The notes under the pieces are model-generated. The model saw only the letters and a list, made by a program, of their open reading frames with translations. It did not search any database and was not told the DNA's origin. A program made the translations under genes and the position numbers. This document shows, in pieces, positions 47,449 through 58,072 of a DNA stretch of 64,000 bases; within the stretch, counting starts at the first letter, position 1; every line of letters begins with the position of its first letter. The DNA is from Zychaea mexicana (Eukaryota; Mucoromycota; Mucoromycetes; Mucorales; Lichtheimiaceae), in contig NW_026516680.1 in assembly GCF_025766255.1 (NCBI RefSeq), forward strand, positions 372,001 to 436,000. Direction: 5' to 3'.

Positions 47449-48091
47449 TGTTCTGTGTTGTTGCTTTATTGGTGGTGGTGGTGGTTGTGCTGTGGGTGTA
47501 CGCACGTTGGAGCGTCAAGTAAGAGAGGGAACGGTTGAGGAAGCGAGAAAGAGAAAACTGGAAAAAGAAGGGAGAATGAAAACGTCCGTTTTATTGTTTG
47601 AAAAAAGAAAAACCATGTGAAAGAGAAATAATGTGCGCTTTGCAGCGCTGTTAGTCTGCGCTGTGGCTGATGACACCCACAGCAAAGGGCTATCGGGCAT
47701 TCATCCGTGAGGTTTCGCCTGATTAGGCTCTTGCCAACGAGCCGACACCGCTTTCACATGGATGTGTATGGGGCCGCCCATCTTGCCTTTCTGCCTGGTC
47801 AATGCTTTTATCGCGCTGCTGAGTTGCTGCTCGTGTGTCTACTGCTTCAAGGTAACTTATCAAGTCGAAAGGGAGCCGGCTGTTGATGATTTGTCCGTCA
47901 TGTCGTCGCTTACAACGCTTTTACACGTGAAGAAAGAAAGACGCTGCTTGATGCGCATGATCTCTCTGATTGCTGCTGTGACACCAAAACAACAATCACC
48001 GTCAACCGGAGCATGAAAAAATAATCGATCATGTCTGAGAGCAGTGGGGAACAGCAGGAAAACTCGCGTTATTATACTTGCTTTTTATACG
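47449..48091. promoter_or_regulatory. Divergent promoter between perilipin and CWF19L2
   Basis: 643 bases between two start codons facing away from each other. The 84-codon frame at 47762-48016 is not supported by any motif, so I leave it out. A GTGG repeat lies at about 47469-47485. Confidence 0.5.
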
Positions 48092-50532
48092 ATGGGAGAA
48101 AAGAAATCAAAAAAGCCAAAAAAAGACAAGAAGCACAAGAAGCACAAGAAACACAGCCATCACCATAGTGACAGCGACGACGATCAAGAGATTGACTACT
48201 CGGATCCCTCATTATGGGTAGAAGCCGAGCCGTCCTCTTCATCCGCAGCTCCGCCTGCAACAACTACAACTGCTGCTGCACAAGAGCCAAAAGCAGAAGG
48301 AGGTCCACCACCGCGCCATGAATGGATGCTGAACGATGCATTCGATTTCGGATCTATGGGTACTGCACGACCCAAACAAGAAACAAAACCCGATCCTGAT
48401 CTGGTAAGCCATCCTCCAAGACTGGATCGATGCATAAATAATCTTAATGAGAGTTTTTTTGACACGAGAATATACACATATTAGCCTAAAATCAGTCATC
48501 GTGAGTTGAATCCACATCTCAGGGCTGGCTTGAATGTCGACCAATATCCTACTACTAGTAGTAGTACTGTAACGAAATCGACGTTCAAGTTTGGCGATGC
48601 CGGATCCAAGTGGCGTATGACCAAGCTGAAACGTGTCATGGAACAAGCCGAGGACGAAGGGCTGACAATTGAAAAAGTTGGCATTGAGCGTTATGGAGTA
48701 AGTTGATCCTATATTTGGGAGAGAGATTGATGGGATGTAGGGACAGGATGGATGAGATAGAGTAAGCGAAAAAAAAGAGAGTTCAATTTGCCCATTTCCA
48801 GCACAAAAAGAACGAAGCTTATTTATTCTAACGTTTCAAAAAATGCTTCAATAGTCGCTTGAAAAGCTCAATGAAGCATTGGATGAACGCGCGTTCTTGG
48901 ATGGTAAAAAGAAACATTCATCCTCTTCATCAAGATCGTCGTCAAGGAGAGATTCACCGCCAGCTTCATCATCAAACACCAGCAAACGCTTCATGTATGC
49001 CGAGACAGATGCAGCGTCAAAATCATTCAAACGGCCAGAGAGCGTGGATGAGTTCGGTCGTGAACTGAAACGGCGGAAAAAGTCACCAGATACCTCATCT
49101 CCATTAATTATTACACAACATCAGATGCCTGCCGCTTTCTCGTCACCTGAACCGATCTTGACACGCGATCAGCTAAACAAGTTGAATGCCGAGGTGTTGA
49201 AGGCCAAGCTGATGGGCAAGGATAACGCAGAAGAGCTGGAGAAGGAGTACCAGAAGCAGCTCCAGTTATTTGAAGCTGCAGAGACAGGCGTTGCAGAAGG
49301 AACAGTAAGTTCTCTGTCTGTGTTATTTTGGCATACGCTGCGAAAGGGATGAAAGTTTAATCAGTGTGTATACCTACAAAGGATCAGGATGGCAAATCAG
49401 TCAGCATACTGCCTACAGTCGACAGTGGGGGCCGATTCTATGATTATGCACTCTCAAACGACAGCACAATAAGCTCCGATCGCAAGGGTAAAAACAAGGA
49501 ACGGTTTCAAAACACACATGATCCCAAGACTGGCGAACGACTGCGATATGGTACCACCGACGACAAAATCTCATTGATGGATATGGTGCGCCAAGAAAAG
49601 GCAGGTAGTCGGGCGACATCCAACATGGATCTCGAGTTTGCCAACAAGATCATGACCGATGCGACGTTTGAGAACAATCTTGATTACATGGACGACAAGG
49701 CTGAAGTGATGGGTGCGCGCAAAGGGATGACAGAAGAACAAAAGATGCGATTTGCGGTCAGGGACTATAAGCGGACACAGGGTGCTTTGGAGAAGTGCCG
49801 GTTCTGCTACCATGACGACAAGTCGCCACAATGCTGCATGGTCTCCTTGGCAACCCAGACATATCTCGCATTACCAAACGTTCAAGAGCTCACACCTGGC
49901 CACTGCCTGATCGTGCCAATACAGCATGTCACATCCATGCTCGAGTGCGATGACGATGTGTGGGATGAAGTGCGGGTAAGTCTTTTCAGGGGTTGAATAT
50001 GTGTATTGTGTGTCAAGTTTATTTTAACTCTTGTACTATGTTGTTTTAGAATTTCCAAAAATGTCTGCTCCAAATGTTTAACGAACAAGGCTGTGGAGTT
50101 GTCTTTATGGAGACCGTCACAAACTTGCGTAGCCATCGACATACGGCCATTGAATGCATTCCCATTCCATATGGCGTCTATGAAGAGGCACCGGCATATT
50201 TCAAAGAATCGATTCTTGGCGTCGATGAAGAATGGTCTCAGCACAAAAAGCTGATCGAAACAACCTCACGTGGGTTCCGCAACTCGATGGTCAAGGACTT
50301 GCCATACTTTCATGTATGGTGTGGCCTAGATTCGAGTTATGGCCACGTGATTGAAAATTCTAAAGAGTTTCCTCATTGGTTTGGTAAAGAGACGATCGCT
50401 GGTATGCTCGATATCGGACCTGAGCTGTGGCGGAAGCCAAGGTACCATCACGTGAGCGAGAATCGATCAAGGCAGTTGGCATTTTTGAAGGACTGGGAAC
50501 AGTGGGATTGGACGGCAGCATTACCGTCCTAG
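48092..50532 (+). CDS. CWF19-like protein 2 (spliceosome-associated)
   Basis: Spliceosome intron-lariat factor of the Cwf19/Drn1 family, acting late in splicing in the nucleus. Five exons (48092-48403, 48485-48697, 48855-49304, 49382-49975, 50050-50532) join in phase to give 683 aa. The N-terminus is a Lys/His repeat (KKDKKHKKHKKH) followed by an acidic region. The middle has the RELNPHLRAG and FGDAGSKWRMTKLKR segments that mark CWF19L2. The C-terminal half contains CwfJ domain 1: ALPNVQELTPGHCLIVPIQH and, later, ETVTNLRSHRHTAIECIPIP in the HIT-like fold. CwfJ domain 2 ends the protein, with HVWCGLDSSYGHVIE and WFGKETIAGML. The length fits fungal homologues. Confidence 0.93.
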
Positions 50533-50790
50533 TGTTTACAGTTGTTTGTAGCTCTTTAATAAAGTACTTATCATGCAAGGAATAGGAAGATGCTAACGTG
50601 AAAGGGGACAATATTTTACATACATTATGCGATTTACGAAAAAGCAAAAAAAAAAAAAAGGAGGGCTGCTTTACGGTAAAGGTGCTTTAGATCAAGTCAG
50701 GTGGGTATTAATTGATTTTGTTGTTGTTATAAGGGAATTGGAAAGGGTGGGTGAAATGATAGACATACTATAAAAGTAGTAGCACATGAA

Positions 50791-52495
50791 TTAATGGACA
50801 ATAACCCGTGTTGGTGTATTGACTAATTGGATAGCAAGATCCAGCTTTTGCATCCAGGCTTCCTGCTGTTCCGCAGACTGTGCTCGCACAACATGTCGCC
50901 TCCTAATGGCAGGTCCAGAACTGCCGTAGTTTTGGTGGAAGGCGGTGATGTAATCGGCATTGCCTTCCATGACTAGTACCTCGAACCCATATACGGCAAT
51001 CGGCACGGATGGCTTTTGCTGCACGTCTTTTTTATTGTTGCGAAACGTAGTGAGAATATTCGTTGTTTTTCGCCCAGACTTGGGATCCAATATTTCCGCA
51101 GCCAGCTGCGGCAGGATGGGTCTAACTAGAGCGCCCCGTAACTCCAGTTTACCCTTGAGCTGAAGTTTACGATTGGATTGTTTGCAAAAAAGGAGCATGT
51201 CGTTGTAGAGAATGTAGGTGCGGACGTCGGATGTGTCTGTAGGATCTTCGAGATTGACTTTAACCAGTGGTGCACGGACAAGGACACGTCGTGTTAGCGT
51301 TACTGTTGCAGGGCAGTTGGGCATGGCGCGTTGGACGTCTATCACCGACACGTGCTTTTTGCAGTCTGCTAGTCGACCCTGGTATTGCTCGAAGCGAAAC
51401 ACGCCGGCAGCCTGTTTCAGGCCTCGATAGTCAGGATGGCCGGGCATCGTGCTCTCTACGAGTCGCTCAATTGTGAAGAGATAGACGTTTATGCGTTCAA
51501 GTGGCAATCGTAGAAAATAGTTTATGTCATGATCGGCAATAGTCACCTGGTTTTTGGAGATGATAAATTAGTCATGCTTCTATTCCCATCAGAGCGATTG
51601 GAAAAAGGGATAAACTCACGTTGACAAGTTTGGTAAACGAGGAAGCTTTATACAATTGATCGAGCGCGACAATGGCTTTTCCTATTCGCTTCATAAATTG
51701 CTCATATTGCGGAAACATGTTGTTGTACTAATCATAAAAATCGCATTAGTTTCACAAGCATTTTCGTGGTTCGACTTGGATATGCTTGACACTTTGATGA
51801 GAATGGAATTCGACTTACGAGATCAAGAAGGACATCTGAAATCAATTGAGTGGGTCCCCACATTTGCTTTCTGGAATTCATAATAGAAGCCAAGATGAGC
51901 AAACAAATATTTCTGTTTCACTCTCCCTCTTTCTTCTGTTTTTTACCTGTCCTTCAGTGCCTGGCAGAAAGGGTGATGGATTTTCAATAAATCGCCCCAT
52001 ACTCTGAATAATTCCTCAATGTCTTGTAGGTGAGCGCCACTCGTCTTGCTACTACGTCGATTCTGATCGAACCATATTTGGATGCGAGTGGCAAAGACTT
52101 CTTGGAACGTGGTGAGTGCATGCACATATTCAATCTCGGATTGATGCAGTTCTTCGAGCGCATGTTGTTTCTTTGCCACGACGCGGGAAGCGTCAGCAAT
52201 TGAGTTATCTACACGATAACAAGTTAGCTGGTGTAGTATGTAAGAAGAGTGTAGATGGTAGGGGCACGTAGTATTAGAATAGATAAGCACCATCAGTTTC
52301 TTCTTCGTCTTCTTGATAAACCATCATGTCATCGATGATGCTGAGTTCATCAATCAACTGATTGTATTGACCATTAAGAAACGAGAACCTTGAGGATGTA
52401 TTGCTACTACTTGTTGTTGTCATTGTTGTGGTTGGACTTGCAGCAGAAGATGTTGTTGAATATCGATCGTGTTGTCGCAAGTGCCCGCCTTGCAT
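50791..52495 (-). CDS. RhoGEF with DH and PH domains
   Basis: Guanine-nucleotide exchange factor for a Rho-family GTPase. Minus-strand exons 52501-52291, 52208-51947, 51870-51819, 51727-51620 and 51546-50791 join in phase. With the ATG at 52495 the product is 460 aa. DH region: HQSEIEYVHALTTFQEVFATRI (CR1), then LLDLYNNMFPQYEQFMK, and LRLPLERINVYLFTIERLVEST (CR3). The C-terminal PH-like region has YILYNDMLLFCKQ and a closing helix, EQQEAWMQKLDLAI. The start is uncertain. An upstream ATG at 52670 could add a few residues if a GTATAT donor is used; the better GTAAGT donor there is out of frame, so that ATG may be a 5' UTR decoy. Exon 51819-51870 needs the acceptor at 51871 to keep frame. Confidence 0.85.
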
Positions 52496-52670
52496 ACTGT
52501 ACTGGTGTCGAATGGAAACAATAAAAAAGGACGTGTTGGACGTGGTTGATGGGTGAGGGGAAAGAAAACCAGGAAAAGAAAGAGGGACTTGGATTTTGTT
52601 TTTCAGACAATGTGAGATAAGAAGGAAAGCTTAACTTACCAAAGACTCCATATACGGGATCGGCTTCCAT

Positions 52671-53990
52671 TATCTTTGAAATAAAGGAGGGAAGCAGCGT
52701 GGATCCCGGCGTTATCTATCGTTTCACAAAGGATAACAGACCATTTCTCAATCATACAGAGTAACTCCCCTTATTTGTCGTTTCTTTCCCTTTGTTCCAT
52801 TACTTCAACTAGTACATACGTACGTGCGTTTGTCTCCTAACAGAAGGGTTCCATGCTGTCCATAAGCGAATATATTTACAACGCATTATAGGCGTATCTT
52901 GGAGCAAAAAAAATAGATGGCCAAGATTATTATAGGCAAAGAAGGTGGAGAACAATGGACAAAAATGATCGCATAACTGCTGCAGGGTAGAAAAGGGGAA
53001 AGATAACGATGAGCGTTCTATTTTCTCGAGTTGCAACAGAAAATGTGTATGTTGTTGTATGTCTCTGTGGTGTGGGTGTCTGTCTTTCTTTTTTTTTGTG
53101 CGCTAGATAGGAGAAATACCTCGGATCGTCATTGTTGTTGTGCAATCATTCGGAAGCAAGTAGGTGCGTGGGTTGTAAAGTTACCACATTTTTAATCCAA
53201 AACAGTAAATTAAGCTGCATGCTGGTTTCCCTCGAATCTTCCGCTGTGTGCTTATACGGCAACTGCTGGTGAAATTGTATAATCATCATAACGATGGTGG
53301 AGTTATAAAAGGTACCATGGGCCTGATAGCAGATTCAGTTGCCATCTTCGTGTAGATATGACAAATTCAATAGTTGCACTGGGTCTCAGCGCAACAAAAA
53401 AGATCAATATGCTCGAGCTTTCCCACCTCACTACATATAAATGAAATCCACCTGACAGTTGTTGTATTTACCCAAGAATACAAGACCATTATTTGCAACT
53501 TCTCCGATAGTGGGCGCTCCTAAAGAAAAAAGCGTCTGCACTACGTTAAAAAGCAAGATATGGTTGGGTTGAGTGTCCAATAGAATTAGATGCGTCTAGC
53601 CACGCATTGACAGAAAATAATTTCTGTTTAAATATACTGAGTGTTTCACTTTTTTTATTGCACCATTGTCACTGTCATCATGGTCTCCTAACAATAGTTT
53701 TAGAGTAGAAACTACATATGTTTATAATCTGGAAAGATACATATTAGCCAAATCCGGGCAAAAATGCTCTTTTTCCCCTCGTACAAAATCTTTTCTGTAA
53801 GCGAAGAATGGGCTCAACAGCAAGCACTTATTCCACAAAGCGACACCGAACGGAGGACACAAATTCAATGGCTGTAGGCTCGGTGGTTCCAAATGCATAT
53901 GAACGGCTCGTTTCAATTCTTGATCGTCGTGCCGAGGCATTCGGGATGCTGGGACATTACAACTAGAGTGCACTCCGAGACGTCGATTTC
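52671..53990. other. Intergenic region, no gene seen
   Basis: Promoter side of the RhoGEF gene and flank of the retroelement relic; A/T-rich with short frames only. Confidence 0.45.
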
Positions 53991-56054
53991 ATGTTACAAC
54001 TCGCATCGTCACTACCAACAGGCCATGTTTGCGCTGGCAACTTACACTCAATGCGTAGCAAATTACTTTTAAAGCAATTCAGATATATGCAAAGGGATCT
54101 TGAAACGTTTACGGCGACGAGCATCGACTATAACTTGCTCATCGGCGGGATGCAGCGCGTGCAAGAAGCCAAATATGATTTGATAACGTGTGACAACTGC
54201 CAAACGAACTTGTAACATCATCGTACAAGACATGGGTTCTAAACAATTCTTATACTACTCGATGTTTTTCAAGTATGGCGCGACAAGCAATATGATAATT
54301 CATCTGCATGTTCGAGGGTTTAGCCAAGTAGACCGTATCACGACCAGCGACATCAAGCATCTTACTCATGTCAGCAACAACGTTAAGAACTCGACCTTCC
54401 GAGCGCTCTGTTCCATCTTATCCGCCACTTATTTGACGACCTACGTATCTCGGTAATACGGAAAGCCACCAGTCACGATATATCCATCCTGCACGCGACG
54501 TACTACAAGGTTCCATCCTCAGCCCATTGTTGTATGCCTCATTTATCAAAACACTTTCTAACCGACTACGTATCTGTATGTATAGTCTGGGGAAGCATCC
54601 GCTACTACTACGCACTACACCGCCACCAACAAAAACGGAAGCAGCTGTACAAACACTATCCTATTCTAGAGACGAAAATGGTCACCGAGCGCAGCGCCGT
54701 TCAGATAGTGCTCTTACTCTGGTATACGCATTACTTTATGCTGACCATGTTGCGCTAATGGGTCCTCCAGACGACATGGTACATCTTTTGGCTTTGGCAG
54801 AACAGCACTCACTAGGTTATGGTTTTATCGATGGCACCCAGACAATCGTGCAATAACTGAACCTTCTCCATTAGCGATAACGTCGTTTACAAATAGCCCA
54901 CATAGCAGTCAAGAGCTACTTCACAGTATACCAAATACAGTACAATACATTGATCCGCAATAAAAACAGCTTCCAATACCTGGTATGCATTATGTCGAGG
55001 ATCGGAAATGAGACGAGCAGTTCGTGAGACTCTTGATGCTAATATGCTTATCAACCAACCTATCACCAAGTCAACAGGTAGCATGGTCTTGCTACGAGAA
55101 CTCGGAATCCATCAGTATGAAATTGGACTATGGCCAGCACTAAGCACGTATCGCTTTTTTTATCGACCAATCCTCAAATATGAGCTTGCTATCACAGCTC
55201 TCTCCGCCATCCAGCTAGAAAAGCTGCATAAAGTTCAAATCGGATGTATCAAGATGATATTCAATCGCAGCAAATCGACCAAATTCACAACCATAGTACC
55301 TAGGGTAATGGCCGATCTGCCCTCAATGCAGATATGAGCCCGCGCATTGCAACTCAAGTTCGCCCGTGGCTCCGATCGCTACCAGTGTCCACCATGGCCC
55401 GTGCAGTGGAACTTATTAAAGCTGGAGACAAAGGGAAACCAAGCGACTCCTGATGGCGGCGATTAACAGCAAACAATCTCCTCCAACAGGAGTATTAAAT
55501 ACTACGGAATGGGCAGGAGTCATCAGATAACCCAATCGCCAAGGCAAACAACAAGAAACGGGATGACGAGATTGCCTCCCGCTGTTCTACGTTTAAGACG
55601 ATTCGGTGCCTCTGACCACAGCGTAAGGTGGACCCAGTGCTATATCTAGCGGCCTCCTGAAAGGACCGGCACAGGTTGAGCAAATGGCATATGCACTGAC
55701 TACCGTCATACCCGTTGAAGTACTGTGAATGTGATGCTGTCACGGCCCTCTAGGGAACACTACGCCACCTTTCCAGCGTTGCGGACTTTAGGACAAGAGC
55801 TACTCGATGCATTTGGAGCGATATCTGACCTCGGAAACGAGGAACAAGAACTCGACTACATCCTGAACAACCTGCGGCGATCCGACGCTGGTCTGGTCGG
55901 CGGTAAAGGGAAAAGAACATGGCCAGCACTACTACAGTCCTCTGAATGTTTCGACCAGTTGAGCCATACGGATGAGGGGTACGACGATGACGAACCAGCT
56001 CCCGAAGAAGCCCTACACTGCAGCGCATCAATAACAGAAGGAAGCCACCCATAA
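53991..56054 (+). pseudogene. Decayed non-LTR (LINE-like) retrotransposon, reverse-transcriptase and C-terminal part
   Basis: Plus-strand open pieces in the order of a LINE ORF2. At about 54505-54560 the fingers/palm segment LQGSILSPLLYASFI is shifted out of frame from the sequence before it. 54527-54856 carries LLYADHVALMGPPDDMVHLLALAEQHSLGYGF, the palm motif with its second Asp changed to His (YADH for YADD). 55008-55337 carries the thumb-like LRELGIHQYEIGLWPALSTYRF, and 55725-56054 the element's C-terminal region with its Cys/His-poor acidic tail. Stops and frameshifts separate these pieces, and the endonuclease half is missing. No terminal poly-A or target duplication was identified, so the outer limits are approximate. 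Confidence 0.75.
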
Positions 56055-56129
56055 CTCCTACAGCATTACCTATACGCGTCAATTATCTACTTTTGTATAT
56101 ATACTACCACCACACAGGCCTGTCTTTTT

Positions 56130-57000
56130 CCCAATAGGGTTCTTTCAGACATGCGCCAGATCACACTATATTCCTAAACATACGTACCGCAGGAAGTTAC
56201 CATCTTTTTATAGAAGAATGTCTATAAGTCTTCCACGATTGCGTACTCTTTAACTATGTACAAAGAAGACCTATCGACACCTGTTTTGGCCGTCCTATGA
56301 GTTGTTTGATCATTGATAGTCGAGCGGCCAGACAGTTGTTTGAAAATCACTGTTTCACAATCCAGACCTTGAAGCTGGTTTCCTGCGAATTGTTCATCGA
56401 AAACTGTCACACATGATCCGAAACTCACCAGCCTCCAATCCCTCTCAATGTACATTACGGATCATAAAGCAGTATTGACCGATGTTGTAGCTGCTTACTG
56501 TATTTGCGAAAATCACAAAGAAGTCAATGATATTTCTTCGAGGATAGCTACAATATGTGCCAGGACAAGAAATAGCTGGGGCCGTTGCAAGTCCACGCCA
56601 TCTACATGTGGAGCTGGAGTTTCCCAATCGTACAATAGATGGTGAGACTATGCAAGCGTTGATTTATGCTCTGGTATGTAACAACGTGAAGCAAAGTATT
56701 GTGTTTCACGGTGGCAAAAGTTGTATTATAGACAGTGCCCTCGAGTTTTTGCCTGATGTACATCTACGCTGCAACACATGTTATTTTCTGATATCGAGGA
56801 ATAACATGGCTCGCTTCTGTAAAGGACTAATCAGATCATGCATCGAATCGATCGTGTTTTTATCCATTCGGGAAAGCATTGATGATACAACGCTTACATG
56901 TTTGCCTGCTATAATTAAAGGGCTGAAAAGGCTGAATCTTGTCTTTCAATATGAAAGTCATGAGAGCTGCTTTCGACAACAAAGATGCTGATGTTATTGC
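56130..57000 (+). pseudogene. Leucine-rich-repeat (F-box/LRR-like) remnant
   Basis: The best piece, 56557-56991 on the plus strand, has LRR-like spacing: RHLHVELEFPNRTIDGETMQALIYAL, FLSIRESIDDTTLTCLPAII, KGLKRLNLVFQ. Weaker repeats (CFTIQTLKLVSCEL) lie upstream at about 56350-56390, interrupted by stops. No F-box is seen. It resembles the C-terminal half of the F-box/LRR relic at 43 kb in type, but I cannot show they are copies of each other. Confidence 0.45.
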
Positions 57001-57097
57001 AATAAGTTATAATCTGACTTGCCCAATATTGAATAAAAATCCCCAATGTAATAATAGTGCTTATCGAATAATAGGATAAAACTATCATCTTGCTATA

Positions 57098-57285
57098 CAG
57101 TCGACCCCCGTTAACGTCAACCCTCAGGGTACCAGCAAAAGTGTTGACCATATCGAGGGTTGACCACCACCGGGGGTAGAGAATAGGCAAAATCTTTAAC
57201 TGCTAAATTTGAAAGGGTACCAGCGAATCGGTTGACGCTATGGGGGGTTGACGTTATCGGGGTTGACGTTAACGGGGGTTGACTG
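57098..57285. mobile_element. MITE with pogo-like terminal inverted repeats
   Basis: A 188-bp non-coding element. It begins CAGTCGACCCCCGTTAAC and ends with the near-exact inverted copy; the terminal repeats are about 26-28 bp with one mismatch at position 6. It is flanked by TA on both sides (57096-57097 and 57286-57287), the target duplication of Tc1/mariner/pogo elements. Subterminal partial copies of the GGTTGAC motif occur at about 57148, 57210 and 57254. The CAGT start and G/C-run are typical of pogo-family ends. It has no transposase and must have been moved by a source element elsewhere. Confidence 0.88.
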
Positions 57286-58072
57286 TAGTTGTCTATCGCT
57301 TCATTATAGACATTAACTCGTTAGCAATTACGGTACCAGGCAATTACCTCATCATTTGGGGCCGTTATTGGCGTAATATGCGAAATTCTGCAAGCACGTC
57401 TGAGGAGCTAAGCTTGCATTAATTTTATACATGAGGTATTATATAATAAACGAGGGACTCGGCTACTTGTTTCGCTCTAACAGTTCGTTGGTTTCTAGCT
57501 GCTAGCAGTTGGAAGTTGCGCGTGTCGATAGCAGTGTTGTCTCCAAACTTAATCCTGGGATTACTACGTAATTTCCCAATCGTTTTAAGATACTACAGTA
57601 TACTAAGTCGATGATATTCAACTATTATAATCAGTAGTTTGGCGCCATCTTATCCCCGTTAAAATCGCAACCGAAAACAGCAAATAAAAAAGCGGTTTAC
57701 CAAACAAAAGCTAGAAGATAGCCTGATGTTTCCGACGGTAAGTAGCTCTCACTTACTTCCGCACTCCCACTCTTTCGACAAAACCCCTTTCTTGTTTGTT
57801 AAAAGGGGGCACTTGCTTATAAGGAAAGGAGAAGGTCTCATACAAAAATAAAAGAGTGTAAGTAAAAGCAGCAGCAGAAGCAGCAGCGAGGGGTGTTGAA
57901 AGGGTTAGCTTTTTAAGGGCCATACATTTTATCAAATTCGCCCAGAGGTATCAACTAAGCCGAAGGGAGGTTATAGCAACTCTCGCTCTCTTTCTTTCTG
58001 CCTTTTACCTTTCCGTTCCTACCTACTCTTTAGCTCTTTTCCTCGTTCTCTCACTGTATATCGACAAAAGAA
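57286..58072 (+). promoter_or_regulatory. Promoter and 5' leader of the chitin-synthase gene
   Basis: No gene seen. A CT-rich leader (about 57980-58060) precedes the start codon at 58073. A GCAGCA-rich stretch at about 57867-57890 lies on the plus strand. Confidence 0.45.

Noticed and set aside
47762..48016. 84-codon ORF in the divergent promoter
   Set aside because: No homology or motif seen; it ends just before the CWF19L2 start and is probably chance.
52407..52670. Unspliced frame from the ATG at 52670 through the RhoGEF 5' region
   Set aside because: It reads through an intron-like segment into the wrong frame. The DH domain frame needs splicing.
56915..57190. Minus-strand 91-codon frame over the MITE
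   Set aside because: It arises from the MITE end and LRR relic antisense, with no coding signature.
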